Below, piece after piece: positions 1 to 9,300 of a stretch of DNA of 64,000 bases. Origin of the DNA: Acetitomaculum ruminis DSM 5522 (lineage in GTDB: Bacteria > Bacillota > Clostridia > Lachnospirales > Lachnospiraceae); assembly GCF_900112085.1 (NCBI RefSeq), contig NZ_FOJY01000006.1, positions 1-64,000 of the forward strand, read 5' to 3'. Under the pieces are notes generated by a model. It worked only from the letters and a program-made list of their open reading frames with translations. It was not told the DNA's origin and searched no databases. Both the position numbers and the translations under genes were made by a program. Positions within the stretch are counted from its first letter, which is position 1. Each line of letters opens with the position of its first letter.

Positions 1-1878
1 GAGGACACTACATATTTGGTAATGGCTTTATCAGGCTCCGGGTACAGAGAGTTATATCTTGGAACTTATGAAAAAGCTGTAGCAAATGGAGATGGAACTA
101 AAGATAAGGGAAATGACAGCTGGATTCATGGATATTTAAATAATGATAGTAAATATGAATTCAAAATACCACTTACAGATGATATGTTAAGTGGAAAAAG
201 CGTAGCAGTAACTGCAATATCAAACAGCTATTATGAGAAATATTTAAATGGCACAAATGACCTTGCAAGAATATTCTATCCAAGACAATTTCAGATAGAT
301 GTTGAAAAAGGTACTTTAACAACAGGAGATTATGATGAAAAGGTTAATGTTACTGTAACAAATTCTACGGAATTAACCGGGCTTGATATTACACAGGCTT
401 TTCTTAATACTGTAGGTGGTCCAAATTCAAATAATTATTCAGAAAAACTTATTATTATGATGGCTGACAATCAATATGACAAAGCATTTTTAGGAAATGC
501 CAAGGATGCAGCTGTAAATGGTGGCACAGCCTTAAAAGATGGTGGTTTTGAATTAGAATTTAAGGATAATTTTGAAATAAAGACAGTAGTATCTTTTCAT
601 GATGCAGCTGCTAATACCTGGAAAGAGTTAAATGTATTTTTTAACAAAGGGGATTCAAGATTATATATATATCCGGCAAAACTTACTTCAGGAAAATACT
701 TAATTGATCTTACAAGTTCTTTAAAAATGTTTAAATATGATAATCCTGTGGATGTAGTTGTTAAGGGAGATACTGCAACTGTGAAAATTCATTCTGTAGT
801 TTCTAATTCCCGTTATGACAGGATGTTTATTGGAAAATATGCAAATCTTGATGAATCAAAAGCTATTGTAGGGGAGGCAGACCCTGGAAATGCAGAAGAT
901 AAGTCCGATGCATATTACTTTACATTTGATATTCCAACAACTTCTTTAACAGATTTTACTCCAATTTATTATGTACTTCGTTATCGTGAAGGTTATAGCC
1001 AAGATCATAGTGGTGACTGGTATCAGTCAAAAAGTAAAGAAGATTATTATCTTACAGTTACAGGTATTAAAAAAGAAAATACCAGTGCTGTTGAAATATC
1101 CGAAAAAGATGTTTCAGATATTTTAGATGTAGTTTATACAGGAAAAGCTTTAAAACCTGAAGTGACTGTTACTGTAAACGGCCAAAAATTAACAGTTGAA
1201 AAAGATTATATTATTACTTATACAAATAATATAAATGCCGGAACAGCTAAGGTGACAATAGAAGGAATCGGAGATTATGAAGGAAGTATAACAAAGACCT
1301 TTAAAATCAAGAAAGCATCTCAAAGCATAACTACAGCCTTTATCTCAAAGAAAGTAAATGCAACTAAGACTACTAATTATTCCATTTCAGCTAAAAAAGC
1401 CCAGGGAAGTCTTTCTTATAAAGTTGCAAGCACACCAAAAAAAGCAGCTAACTTTATTTCAGTAAATAGTAAAGGTGTAATAACCTTAAAGAAAGGTGCT
1501 TATGAGGGTACCTACAAAATAAAAATAACAGCAAAAGAAACTAAAAACTACAAGAGTGCTTCAAAAATAATAAGCCTTAAGGTGGAAAAAGCAAGCCAAA
1601 AGCTTGAAATAAAAGTTAAATCAAAAAAAATAAATTACTCAAATGTTAAAAAGAAAAATCAATCCTTTGAAATAGGTGCAAAGGCAGCAGGAAAAATAAC
1701 TTATAAAATAGCTTCTACACCATCTAAAAACGCCGGAAAATACATAAGCGTGAATAAAAACGGTAAGGTGACACTTAAAAAGAATGCACCAAAGGGAAAT
1801 TATGTAATAAAAATTACAGCAAAAGCCACAACTATATATAAACAGGCTACAGGATTGGTAAAAGTTGTAGTGAAATAG
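1..1878 (+). CDS. Large cell-surface protein with Ig-like C-terminal repeats (5' end outside window)
   Basis: The reading frame is open from the first base, so the N-terminus lies upstream. The visible part has at least three copies of a loose module of about 110-130 residues marked by an aromatic 'Y-(D/R)-x-(L/M)-(Y/F)-(L/I)-G' core (near positions 46, 475 and 810). A bacterial Ig-like domain follows at about 1100-1310 with the usual YTGK...NAGTAKV...G-x-YEGS pattern. Two lysine-rich repeats of about 90 residues close the protein (about 1310-1590 and 1590-1875), each with a YK(V/I)AST core and ending in YKIKITAK-like strands. No LPxTG motif or transmembrane anchor follows the last repeat. 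Such arrangements are typical of secreted adhesin-like proteins of Lachnospiraceae. Ligand and function are unknown. A hairpin terminator lies 40 bp downstream. Confidence 0.8.
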   Translation, partial: EDTTYLVMALSGSGYRELYLGTYEKAVANGDGTKDKGNDSWIHGYLNNDSKYEFKIPLTDDMLSGKSVAVTAISNSYYEKYLNGTNDLARIFYPRQFQIDVEKGTLTTGDYDEKVNVTVTNSTELTGLDITQAFLNTVGGPNSNNYSEKLIIMMADNQYDKAFLGNAKDAAVNGGTALKDGGFELEFKDNFEIKTVVSFHDAAANTWKELNVFFNKGDSRLYIYPAKLTSGKYLIDLTSSLKMFKYDNPVDVVVKGDTATVKIHSVVSNSRYDRMFIGKYANLDESKAIVGEADPGNAEDKSDAYYFTFDIPTTSLTDFTPIYYVLRYREGYSQDHSGDWYQSKSKEDYYLTVTGIKKENTSAVEISEKDVSDILDVVYTGKALKPEVTVTVNGQKLTVEKDYIITYTNNINAGTAKVTIEGIGDYEGSITKTFKIKKASQSITTAFISKKVNATKTTNYSISAKKAQGSLSYKVASTPKKAANFISVNSKGVITLKKGAYEGTYKIKITAKETKNYKSASKIISLKVEKASQKLEIKVKSKKINYSNVKKKNQSFEIGAKAAGKITYKIASTPSKNAGKYISVNKNGKVTLKKNAPKGNYVIKITAKATTIYKQATGLVKVVVK

Positions 1879-1917
1879 TAACAGCTTTTTACAAAACATC
1901 TAAAACTAAAAAGAAAA

Positions 1918-1969
1918 AGATCTCTACCGGGACATATATATTTGATGACCGGGTAGGGGTCTTTTTTTA
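1918..1969 (+). terminator. Rho-independent terminator after the surface-protein gene
   Basis: An imperfect stem with G-U pairs is formed by AGATCTCTACCGGG and the ACCGGGTAGGGGTCT side, with an AT-rich loop and a run of seven T directly after it. Confidence 0.85.
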
Positions 1970-2072
1970 TTAATAATACAGAAAAAGTCACCCTCTATTT
2001 TTAAAAGGTATTTACCCGATATAAATAACAGATGTGGATAATAACAATATTTTTTAAGGAGAAGGTGGAAAA

Positions 2073-3080
2073 ATGAAATTTGTAAAAAAAATAATATTTA
2101 CATTGTTCTTTCTTTTTATTTTAAACATTGCTGTTAATTTGTTTCCTGTAAGGGATTTGGGAGTTTTGAAGGTGGAAGCAGCTACTAATATGACCTTGAA
2201 ACTAAAGGGCAGACAACTGGTTAATTATAAAGGAAATGCAGTTGTACTTAGGGGAGTAAGCAGCCATGGTCTTGCCTGGTATCCGGAATTTATTAATAAA
2301 AATGCCTTTAAAACTTTGAAAAAAGACTGGAAAGTAAACCTTATAAGACTTGCTTTATATACAAGCGAATATGGAGGTTATGTAACCGGCACAGATAAGA
2401 CTAAACTTGAAAAACTTATAGATAAAGCAGTAAAGGCTACTAAAAGTCTTAATATGTATTGTATTATAGACTGGCATATATTAACTGATGGAAATCCTCT
2501 GACTTATAAATCTCAGGCCATAAGTTTTTTTAAGAAAATGGCTAAAAAATATAAAGGCTATAAAAATGTATTATACGAAATATGTAACGAGCCAAACGGG
2601 GTAAGCTGGTCACAGGTAAAAAAATATGCAGATAGTGTAATTCCTGCAATCAGAAAATATGACAAAAATTCCATAATAATTGTAGGAACACCAACCTGGT
2701 CTCAGGATGTGGATGTAGTAGCAAAAAATCCCGTAAAAAGTAAGAAAAATGTAATGTATAGTCTGCACTTTTATGCAAAAACCCATACAGATTGGAACAG
2801 GGAAAAATTGATTACCGCCATGAAAAACAATACTCCTGTTTTTGTCACGGAATTTAGCATTTGTGATGCATCAGGAAACGGGGAAATAGATTATAATAGT
2901 GCCGCAAAGTGGAAAAAACTTATAAAAAAATATAAATTATCCTATGCAGGCTGGAGCCTTTCAAACAAGGCAGAAACATCAGCTTTGATAAAATCCTCAT
3001 GTAAAAAATATAGTGGCTGGACAAGCAAAGATTTAACTGCTGCCGGAAGGTGGCTTAGAAAAATGACGCTTGGCAAATAG
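2073..3080 (+). CDS. Secreted glycoside hydrolase family 5 endoglucanase (cellulase)
   Basis: The 335-residue protein starts with an export signal (KK, then a hydrophobic stretch, processing plausible near VEAA at 33-37). The mature part is one GH5-type (beta/alpha)8 domain. LRGVSSHGLAW opens the barrel, the acid/base glutamate is E173 in the NEPN motif, and the nucleophile is E260 in VTEFS. These are the two catalytic glutamates of GH5, and the spacing resembles subfamily 2 endo-beta-1,4-glucanases. No carbohydrate-binding module, dockerin or anchor is present, so it is probably a free extracellular enzyme acting on cellulose or a similar beta-glucan. The start is supported by AAGGAGAAGG about 8 bp upstream. 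It is followed directly by the proS promoter with no obvious terminator. Confidence 0.9.
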   Translation: MKFVKKIIFTLFFLFILNIAVNLFPVRDLGVLKVEAATNMTLKLKGRQLVNYKGNAVVLRGVSSHGLAWYPEFINKNAFKTLKKDWKVNLIRLALYTSEYGGYVTGTDKTKLEKLIDKAVKATKSLNMYCIIDWHILTDGNPLTYKSQAISFFKKMAKKYKGYKNVLYEICNEPNGVSWSQVKKYADSVIPAIRKYDKNSIIIVGTPTWSQDVDVVAKNPVKSKKNVMYSLHFYAKTHTDWNREKLITAMKNNTPVFVTEFSICDASGNGEIDYNSAAKWKKLIKKYKLSYAGWSLSNKAETSALIKSSCKKYSGWTSKDLTAAGRWLRKMTLGK

Positions 3081-3109
3081 TTGACTTTTAAGGAAAAAAG
3101 CATTAAAAT
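3081..3109 (+). promoter_or_regulatory. Sigma-A-type promoter for the T-box/proS transcript
   Basis: TTGACT (3081-3086) and TAAAAT (3104-3109) are separated by exactly 17 bp. This predicts a start near 3116, just before the first conserved T-box nucleotides. The -35 box begins directly after the endoglucanase stop codon. Confidence 0.75.
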
Positions 3110-3117
3110 TTTCTTTA

Positions 3118-3386
3118 AATGCGACGAACAGAAGTAGTAAGTATTGCAGTCCACCCACAGAGATAAGCCGTTTGGTGCGAGGCTTAGGCAAGGCAATATC
3201 GAACCAGTCTGGGAGCAGCAGAAGGGAAAACCGGAGCTTTTCGGAAACTTCTGACGGAGGTCACCGTAAAAGGACAGGTGGGTAGATGCTCACCATAGAG
3301 AGCAGGCAAATGCCTGAATTTAGGTGGTAACGCGGATTTTATTCGTCCTAAGTATACAAAGTGATGTATGCTTGGGACTTTTTTTC
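3118..3386 (+). ncRNA. T-box riboswitch, proline-specific, controlling proS
   Basis: The leader has the canonical T-box order. AGUA-type purine-rich sequence on the 5' side of the specifier loop (3133-3140) is followed by helix TATTGC/GCAATA enclosing the upper stem I. The 3' side of the loop reads GAA-CCA (3201-3206), placing the proline codon CCA at the specifier position. The T-box bulge AGGTGGTAACGCGG (3322-3335) contains UGGU, which can pair with the ACCA end of uncharged tRNA-Pro. The terminator stem follows at 3345-3383 with a T run. Uncharged tRNA-Pro should stabilise the antiterminator and switch proS on. Confidence 0.95.
3345..3386 (+). terminator. T-box attenuator (terminator) hairpin
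   Basis: GTCCTAAGTATAC pairs with GTATGCTTGGGAC (two G-U pairs), followed by a T tract. The 5' arm overlaps the sequence just after the T-box bulge, as expected for the mutually exclusive antiterminator. Confidence 0.9.
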
Positions 3387-3559
3387 TTGGTTTAAAAAGC
3401 CCCTTCTTTCAAAAGAAAGTTCAAAAAGAGGTTATAACAAACGAAGTTTAAGACAAAAAAGTTCAAAGGCATACAAAATTTTAGAATTTTTATAAACTGT
3501 CCCAATAAAAATGTGGCAGAAAACTTTAGAAATTTCAATATCAGAAAGGAAAGGCTAAA

Positions 3560-5302
3560 ATGAAACTTAGTAAGCTTGTAGGAGTAAGATTTAAAGAAAA
3601 ACCGGCTGATTGTGTAATTGACAGCCATGCATTTTGTGTAAGGGGAGGTTATATCAAACAGGTATCTAACGGAATTTTCTCATTATACACACCAATGAAA
3701 AGAATCACCCAGAAAATTGAAAATATCATCAGAGAAGAAATGGATGCAGTAGATTCCCAGGAGGTAATGTTTCCAGTAGTATTACCGGGGGCACTTTGGG
3801 AAGAATCCGGAAGATATACCAGTGTTGGGGATGAATTATTAAGATTTAAAGACAGAAATGACACAGCAATGGTTCTTGGTATGACTCATGAAGAGGCAGC
3901 AGTACATCTTGCAAGAGATTATGGTAGAACCTATGCAAATTATCCATTTTCTATATACCAGATACAGACAAAATACCGTGATGAGGCAAGACCTCGTGCA
4001 GGACTTATAAGGGTAAGAGAATTTACCATGAAGGATGCTTATTCATTCCATACATCTCAAGAAGACTTAGAAGAATACTATGACAGAATGGCAAATGCAT
4101 ATTTTAGAATATTCCAAAGAGCAGGTATTGATAATATCATTTCCGTAAAATCTGATTCAGGAATGATTGGAGGAAGTGTTTCCCATGAATATATGCTTTT
4201 AGCTGATGCCGGAGAGGATTCCATTGTAATTTGTGAAGACTGCGGTTACTCTGCAAATATGGAAGCGGCAGATACAACTGTGGACAACAGCGGATGCAGC
4301 GAAAAAGGAGAACTTACAAAAGTTTATACACCGGATTGTAAGACCATAGAAGATGTATGTAAATTACTGGAAACTAAGGTTGAGGAATCCTGTAAGGCTG
4401 TAATTTATCAGATAAATACCACAGATGAATATGTTGTAGTATTTATTCGTGGAGATTATGAAGTAAACGAAACAAAACTTACAAATCTTTTAAATGAGAA
4501 GGTTCATCCGGCAGAAGTAAGTTATGACAGCGGTCTTGTAGCAGGATTTTGCGGACCTTATAAGCAAAATGCAAAATGTAAAATTATTTATGATAAATCC
4601 CTTGAGGGCATTGAAAATCTTTGTTGCGGAGCTAATGAAAAAGATTATCATTATGTGGGATTAAACATAAAAAGAGACATTGGAGATGTAGAATATGTAG
4701 ATGTAAGTAAAATAAGACAGGGAGGAATCTGTCCGAATTGTGGTAAAAAGACCATAAAAATAAGCAGAGGAATTGAAGCAGGAAATATCTTCCAGTTAGG
4801 AACAAAATATACAGAAAGTATGGAAATGACCTATACTGCTGAAGATGGAAGCTCTAAGACACCTATTATGGGATGTTACGGAATCGGTATAGGAAGACTG
4901 GCAGCATGTGTTTGCGAAGCCTATCATGATGACAAAGGTCCTATCTGGCCAATCACTATTGCTCCATGGCAGGTACATATCTGTTGTATGAGAATTGATG
5001 ATGAAGAATGTAAAAACATGTCAGAATATATTTATAACGAATTGACCAAAATGGGTATAGAAGTAATATATGACGACAGAAAAGTCAGAGCCGGAGCCAT
5101 GTTTGCAGATGCCGACCTTTTAGGTGTTCCTGTAAGAGTTACTGTAGGACCAAAGGCACTTGCCAATGGAGAAATAGAGCTTTCCACAAGAGACAAGACT
5201 ATAAAAATAAATGTTAAAAAAGAAGAAATAATTGAAAAAACCAAAGAACTTGTTGATTCATTATTTAATAAAATCAATGAAAAGGTACAGGATAGAAAAT
5301 AA
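3560..5302 (+). CDS. proS: Prolyl-tRNA synthetase, bacterial type
   Basis: The 580-residue cytoplasmic class II synthetase charges tRNA-Pro. Motif 2 is seen as TKYRDEARPRAG with the following VREFTMKDAYSFH. Motif 3 is GCYGIGIGRLAA. The long bacterial insertion (about residues 225-405) is the YbaK-like editing domain that removes mischarged alanine, and the C-terminal anticodon-binding domain follows (about 460-565). The length matches the bacterial family. Two CxxC pairs flank the editing insert. The start has AGGAAAGG upstream. Expression is controlled by the proline T-box directly upstream. The stop is only 3 bp from the end of the convergent diguanylate cyclase gene, with no separate terminator visible. 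Confidence 0.97.
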   Translation: MKLSKLVGVRFKEKPADCVIDSHAFCVRGGYIKQVSNGIFSLYTPMKRITQKIENIIREEMDAVDSQEVMFPVVLPGALWEESGRYTSVGDELLRFKDRNDTAMVLGMTHEEAAVHLARDYGRTYANYPFSIYQIQTKYRDEARPRAGLIRVREFTMKDAYSFHTSQEDLEEYYDRMANAYFRIFQRAGIDNIISVKSDSGMIGGSVSHEYMLLADAGEDSIVICEDCGYSANMEAADTTVDNSGCSEKGELTKVYTPDCKTIEDVCKLLETKVEESCKAVIYQINTTDEYVVVFIRGDYEVNETKLTNLLNEKVHPAEVSYDSGLVAGFCGPYKQNAKCKIIYDKSLEGIENLCCGANEKDYHYVGLNIKRDIGDVEYVDVSKIRQGGICPNCGKKTIKISRGIEAGNIFQLGTKYTESMEMTYTAEDGSSKTPIMGCYGIGIGRLAACVCEAYHDDKGPIWPITIAPWQVHICCMRIDDEECKNMSEYIYNELTKMGIEVIYDDRKVRAGAMFADADLLGVPVRVTVGPKALANGEIELSTRDKTIKINVKKEEIIEKTKELVDSLFNKINEKVQDRK

Positions 5303-5305
5303 AAT

Positions 5306-7159
5306 CTAGGAGCCTCTTCTATCGATTTTTTTGTCTTTGTAAAACTGGGATTTTGAAGCATACATTTTTTTATCTGCCAGTTTTACCATGACATCAATAT
5401 CATAACCGGCTTCCATTGGGGTTACTACCCCATAGGAAATAGACAGTTCACTAACCAGTTCACCGGACCAGTTGTTTACGCGTTCGTTGAACTGGTTTTC
5501 TAATTGTTTTCTAAGTTTTTCATCAACACGAAGTGTAACAACAAATTCATCACCGCCGATTCTGTAAAGCTTTCCGTAAGAAGAAAGGATTTCTCTCATG
5601 CAGGTGGCAGCACCTATCAAAAGCTCATCTCCGGCAGCGTGACCATAATTGTCATTTATATATTTTAAGCGGTTTACATCCATTGAAATTAAGACAAAGT
5701 CGTCTTCTAGGGGATGTGTTCTGTAATAATCAAGATCCTCTTCAAAAACTCGTCTGTTAAAAAGACCGGTCATAAAATCAGTGGTGGAACGCTTGAAAAG
5801 TTCTTCTTCTTTTTTCTTTCTGGTGTCAATAATCTGGGTAGTAAAAATTACTCTTTCGGCATAACCGTCTTCATCTATGTCAACAACACTGAAAGTGGCA
5901 AGAAACCAGCCGGTATAGATTCCCACGAATTCATCAGAGATACTCTTTTTTCCTACCATTCTTTTAGAAAGGGTAGAAAGGTCGGTAAATTTTAATATTT
6001 CTTCCTGATACTCTAAAGGTATAATACTTTTCATAATATTTTTCATTATTTTAGTTGCACCTAAAGAATAATCCATATAGGGTTTCAATAAATTATTGTC
6101 AGAATATTCTATAACCGAGTCATCATTCAGGTCAATAAGATGCATACTAAAATACATATCTGCCATGGATTTAAGAACATGGAGTTCGTTTTCCTTTTCT
6201 TTATAAAGTTTAGCCAGACGCTCTTCATTAAGCTTTCTTTGGGTAATATCATCCAAAAGACCTACAAAAGAGATAGGAGTACCATCCTTTTTTCTTGACA
6301 CCCGGCCGGTGGAATGAAACCATCTTATACCATTATCTTTGGTATACATACGATATTCCGCATCATATATATTATTATCATCATAATTATAAACTGCATC
6401 CCAAAAGGAGGTCATAACATCAAGGGCATCATCCTTATGAATAAGAGTGCACCAGGAAGAAAACATGTCAGGAAAATCTTTACTGTCTTTAAAACCCAGC
6501 ATATTTCTAAACTGTTCACTCCATTTACAGGAGGTGATTTTATAATGCCTATTAAATTTCATACTCCATGAACCATAGCCCAATACTTCATGTATGCAAA
6601 ACAGGGAATCAATATCCTGGGAGTATTGCTTGAGGCGTTTATCTTTAATAAGCTGTCCATGCTCTAAACGCATCATTTCATTAATATTTCGCACCCCAAG
6701 AACACATTCTAAATCAGGATGATTAGAATCGGTACTAGCAAAAGTCATTTGATGCCATTCAGTATTTCCCGACGCTCCAATTCGTTTAAAATTAAAGGAA
6801 TATATGGAGTTTTCCTTCAACTGAGCCTTAACCTTTTTTTCACTAAGCATCTGATACATGTAAGCTCTGCCTTTTGGGTCTACAAAGTTTTCAATGTATT
6901 GATTTGTAACTTGTTCATAATTTCCATAGGAGTCATTAATATCAACTGCTTCGCGAATGGAATTTTCATTAGTTGAACGAAAAAGTCTTATGGAAAGATC
7001 TGCGAAATTAACAATCCAAATGGTATGGAAATCCCTGGTAAGACCTCTTAGTATATCCAGACTTTTCTCCAGCTGGCTTAAGGTTTTGTCAGAAGAATAA
7101 AGGTCTGGGTATGAAGTTTTTTTACTTGAAATATTAAATTCATTTTCATCTTTATGCAT
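5306..7159 (-). CDS. Multi-PAS diguanylate cyclase (GGDEF)
   Basis: The 617-residue cytoplasmic protein has an N-terminal PAS-like region (about 30-170), a PAS-3-type fold (about 195-310, ending DDITQRK), another PAS-like segment (about 325-445) and a C-terminal GGDEF domain. The catalytic motif is intact (RIGGDEF at 535-539), with the upstream D-x-N-x-L-K-x-I-N-D and GHAAGDE elements, so it should make cyclic di-GMP from two GTP. The RxxD inhibitory site five residues before GGDEF is absent. There are no transmembrane segments or signal peptide, so the PAS domains probably sense a cytoplasmic signal. The start at 7159 has AAAGGG 8 bp upstream. Confidence 0.9.
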   Translation of the reverse strand: MHKDENEFNISSKKTSYPDLYSSDKTLSQLEKSLDILRGLTRDFHTIWIVNFADLSIRLFRSTNENSIREAVDINDSYGNYEQVTNQYIENFVDPKGRAYMYQMLSEKKVKAQLKENSIYSFNFKRIGASGNTEWHQMTFASTDSNHPDLECVLGVRNINEMMRLEHGQLIKDKRLKQYSQDIDSLFCIHEVLGYGSWSMKFNRHYKITSCKWSEQFRNMLGFKDSKDFPDMFSSWCTLIHKDDALDVMTSFWDAVYNYDDNNIYDAEYRMYTKDNGIRWFHSTGRVSRKKDGTPISFVGLLDDITQRKLNEERLAKLYKEKENELHVLKSMADMYFSMHLIDLNDDSVIEYSDNNLLKPYMDYSLGATKIMKNIMKSIIPLEYQEEILKFTDLSTLSKRMVGKKSISDEFVGIYTGWFLATFSVVDIDEDGYAERVIFTTQIIDTRKKKEEELFKRSTTDFMTGLFNRRVFEEDLDYYRTHPLEDDFVLISMDVNRLKYINDNYGHAAGDELLIGAATCMREILSSYGKLYRIGGDEFVVTLRVDEKLRKQLENQFNERVNNWSGELVSELSISYGVVTPMEAGYDIDVMVKLADKKMYASKSQFYKDKKIDRRGS

Positions 7160-7286
7160 ATAACATACCCTTTTAAATTAGTCCTTAAAAATAATTATGA
7201 CTCTTCAGTCTTTATTTCGGCAAAAAAAAGTGTTTTATAATTAGTTATATCGGAAAAAAAGAGTACAAATCAGAATTGTAAAAATT

Positions 7287-7315
7287 TTGTTAATTTTTTA
7301 AATTTATTATATAAA
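7287..7315 (+). promoter_or_regulatory. Possible promoter for pepF
   Basis: TTGTTA (7287-7292) and TATAAA (7310-7315) are 17 bp apart in the 274 bp divergent gap before pepF. A second TATAAT lies at 7334-7339 without a good -35 partner. The region is very AT-rich, so chance matches are likely. Confidence 0.35.
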
Positions 7316-7433
7316 AACTATAGCATTTCTTGATATAATACAATTAGTGACAATAAAAAATTCGTCCTCTTATCTAAAAAATGTGCTCTTTAATATGAGG
7401 GATTTAGTAAAAAAACGGAAAGGAAAAGAAAAA

Positions 7434-9239
7434 ATGAGTGAAGAAATCAAAGAGAGAAAAGAAATGAATCCCGATTTTATGTGGGACTTATCAACACTTT
7501 ATGAAAATGATGACAAATGGGAAGAGGCTTTAGAGCCCTTAAATAAGCTTATAGATAAGGCCACTTCATACCAGGCTACATTAAAGGATGCAAAAAGCAT
7601 AAGAGAGTTTTTGGATTTTGAAGTTGAATTAGAAAGAAAATTTTCTGATTTTTATTGTTATGCAAGTCTTAGAAATTCAGAAGATACAAGAGATAATAAG
7701 GCTATGGATATGGAAGCAAGAGCAATGGAGGTTTATTCCAGACTTGCTGTGGCACTTTCTTTTGAAGAACCGGAAATATTATCTCTTCCAAAAGAAGAGC
7801 TGGAAAAGATTGTTAAAGATCCTGTCTTAGAGCCTTTTTCTTTCCAATTACAAAAACTTTTAGATGAAAAGCCTCATGTACTTTCAAAAAATGAAGAGGA
7901 ATTATTAGCCACTTTTACAGAGGTTTTTGGTGCGCCTTCAAAAATAGCCGGAAATTTGCAAAATGCTGATTTGAAATTTGAAGATGCTTATGACAGTGAA
8001 GGAAAAAAATATCAGCTTACCCAGGCTAATTATATTTTACTTCAAATGTCAGAGGACAGGAAACTTAGAGAAAGTTCCTTTAAAAGCCTTTATAAAAGTT
8101 ATAAAGAACATATTAATACTTTTGCGGCTTCCTATAACGGTTGTGTAAAATATGCTCAGGCCAGCGCAAAGGTGCGACATTACGAAGACTCAAGGGCCAT
8201 GAGCATGGCAGCTGAGCATATACCAAAAGAAGTATATGACGCTTTAGTGGATACCGTAAGAAAAAATATGCCTAAAATGTATCGTTATGTTTCTCTTAGA
8301 AAGAGACTTTTAGGCCTTGAAGACTTACATTATTATGATCTTTATACACCTTTGGTAGAGGGAAGCTCCAGAATTTACAGCTATGAAGAAGCACAAAATA
8401 TGGTGCTGGATGCAGTTACTCCCCTTGGAAAGGAATATGTGGACAGGGTAAAAAAAGCATATGAAGAAAGATGGATTGATGTTTATCCTAATGCCGGAAA
8501 AAGAGGTGGTGCTTTTTCTTCGGGAACCTATGATTCCAATCCATTTATTCTCACCAGTTTTACCGGAACCTTAGACAGTGTTTCAACTATTGCTCATGAA
8601 ATGGGACATTCCCAGCATACCTGGCTTGCAAATCATAATCAGCAGCCTCAAAATGCTGACTATACCCTGTTTGTGGCAGAGGTGGCCTCTACTCTTAATG
8701 AAAATCTCCTGGTGGAGAGGCTTTTGGCAAATACTACAGATCCTAAAGAAAGGCTTGTTCTTTTAAATCAATATCTTGAGGGATTTAAGGGAACTCTTTT
8801 CCGTCAGACCATGTTTGCTCAGTTTGAAAAAGAAGCCCACGATATGGCAAAAAGAGGAGAATCTCTTACTCCGGATTCCTTAAACGGAGTTTATAAAAAG
8901 CTCATAGAAGAATATTTTGGAGAGGAACTGATTATAGATGAGGAAGTTTCCTATGAATGGGCGAGAATACCTCATTTTTACAGACCATTTTATGTATACA
9001 AATATGCTACAAGTTATTCTGCAGCAGTAGCACTTTCTGAAGCTGTACTTAAAGATGGTAAAGAAGCTGTTGAAAAATATCTGGAATTTTTGTCAATGGG
9101 AGGCAGTGCTTATCCATTAGATGAGCTAAAACATGCAGGAGTGGATTTTACCACATCGGCACCTGTAGAAAGAGCTTTAAACAAATTTGAACAGATTCTT
9201 GATGACGCAGAAGAAACAATAAAGAGACTTGGAAAATAA
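7434..9239 (+). CDS. pepF: Oligoendopeptidase F (M3B zinc metallopeptidase)
   Basis: The 601-residue cytoplasmic protein hydrolyses short peptides. The zinc site is H388-E-M-G-H392, and the third ligand is E416 in AEVASTLNE. This HExGH...E pattern is characteristic of M3 peptidases, and the length fits PepF. I chose the ATG at 7434 because it follows a purine-rich AAAGGAAAAG stretch and gives the usual N-terminus. A GTG start 29 codons upstream lacks a ribosome binding site. No terminator separates it from the next gene 61 bp downstream, so the two may be cotranscribed. Confidence 0.93.
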   Translation: MSEEIKERKEMNPDFMWDLSTLYENDDKWEEALEPLNKLIDKATSYQATLKDAKSIREFLDFEVELERKFSDFYCYASLRNSEDTRDNKAMDMEARAMEVYSRLAVALSFEEPEILSLPKEELEKIVKDPVLEPFSFQLQKLLDEKPHVLSKNEEELLATFTEVFGAPSKIAGNLQNADLKFEDAYDSEGKKYQLTQANYILLQMSEDRKLRESSFKSLYKSYKEHINTFAASYNGCVKYAQASAKVRHYEDSRAMSMAAEHIPKEVYDALVDTVRKNMPKMYRYVSLRKRLLGLEDLHYYDLYTPLVEGSSRIYSYEEAQNMVLDAVTPLGKEYVDRVKKAYEERWIDVYPNAGKRGGAFSSGTYDSNPFILTSFTGTLDSVSTIAHEMGHSQHTWLANHNQQPQNADYTLFVAEVASTLNENLLVERLLANTTDPKERLVLLNQYLEGFKGTLFRQTMFAQFEKEAHDMAKRGESLTPDSLNGVYKKLIEEYFGEELIIDEEVSYEWARIPHFYRPFYVYKYATSYSAAVALSEAVLKDGKEAVEKYLEFLSMGGSAYPLDELKHAGVDFTTSAPVERALNKFEQILDDAEETIKRLGK

Positions 9240-9300
9240 TACATTACTCGGTGAATAGTTTTATAAGGCTTAAAAAAGTCTTTAATGTGAGGGGTTTCAT

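Noticed and set aside
1-1080. NEAT haem-binding domains in the surface protein
   Set aside because: The repeated Y-x-x-x-(L/F)-(L/I)-G pattern is suggestive, but the NEAT signature (SxxxxY...YxxxY) is not clearly present.
7347-7433. Upstream GTG start for pepF
   Set aside because: There is no ribosome binding site, and the extra 29 residues do not fit PepF. The ATG at 7434 has a purine-rich site before it.
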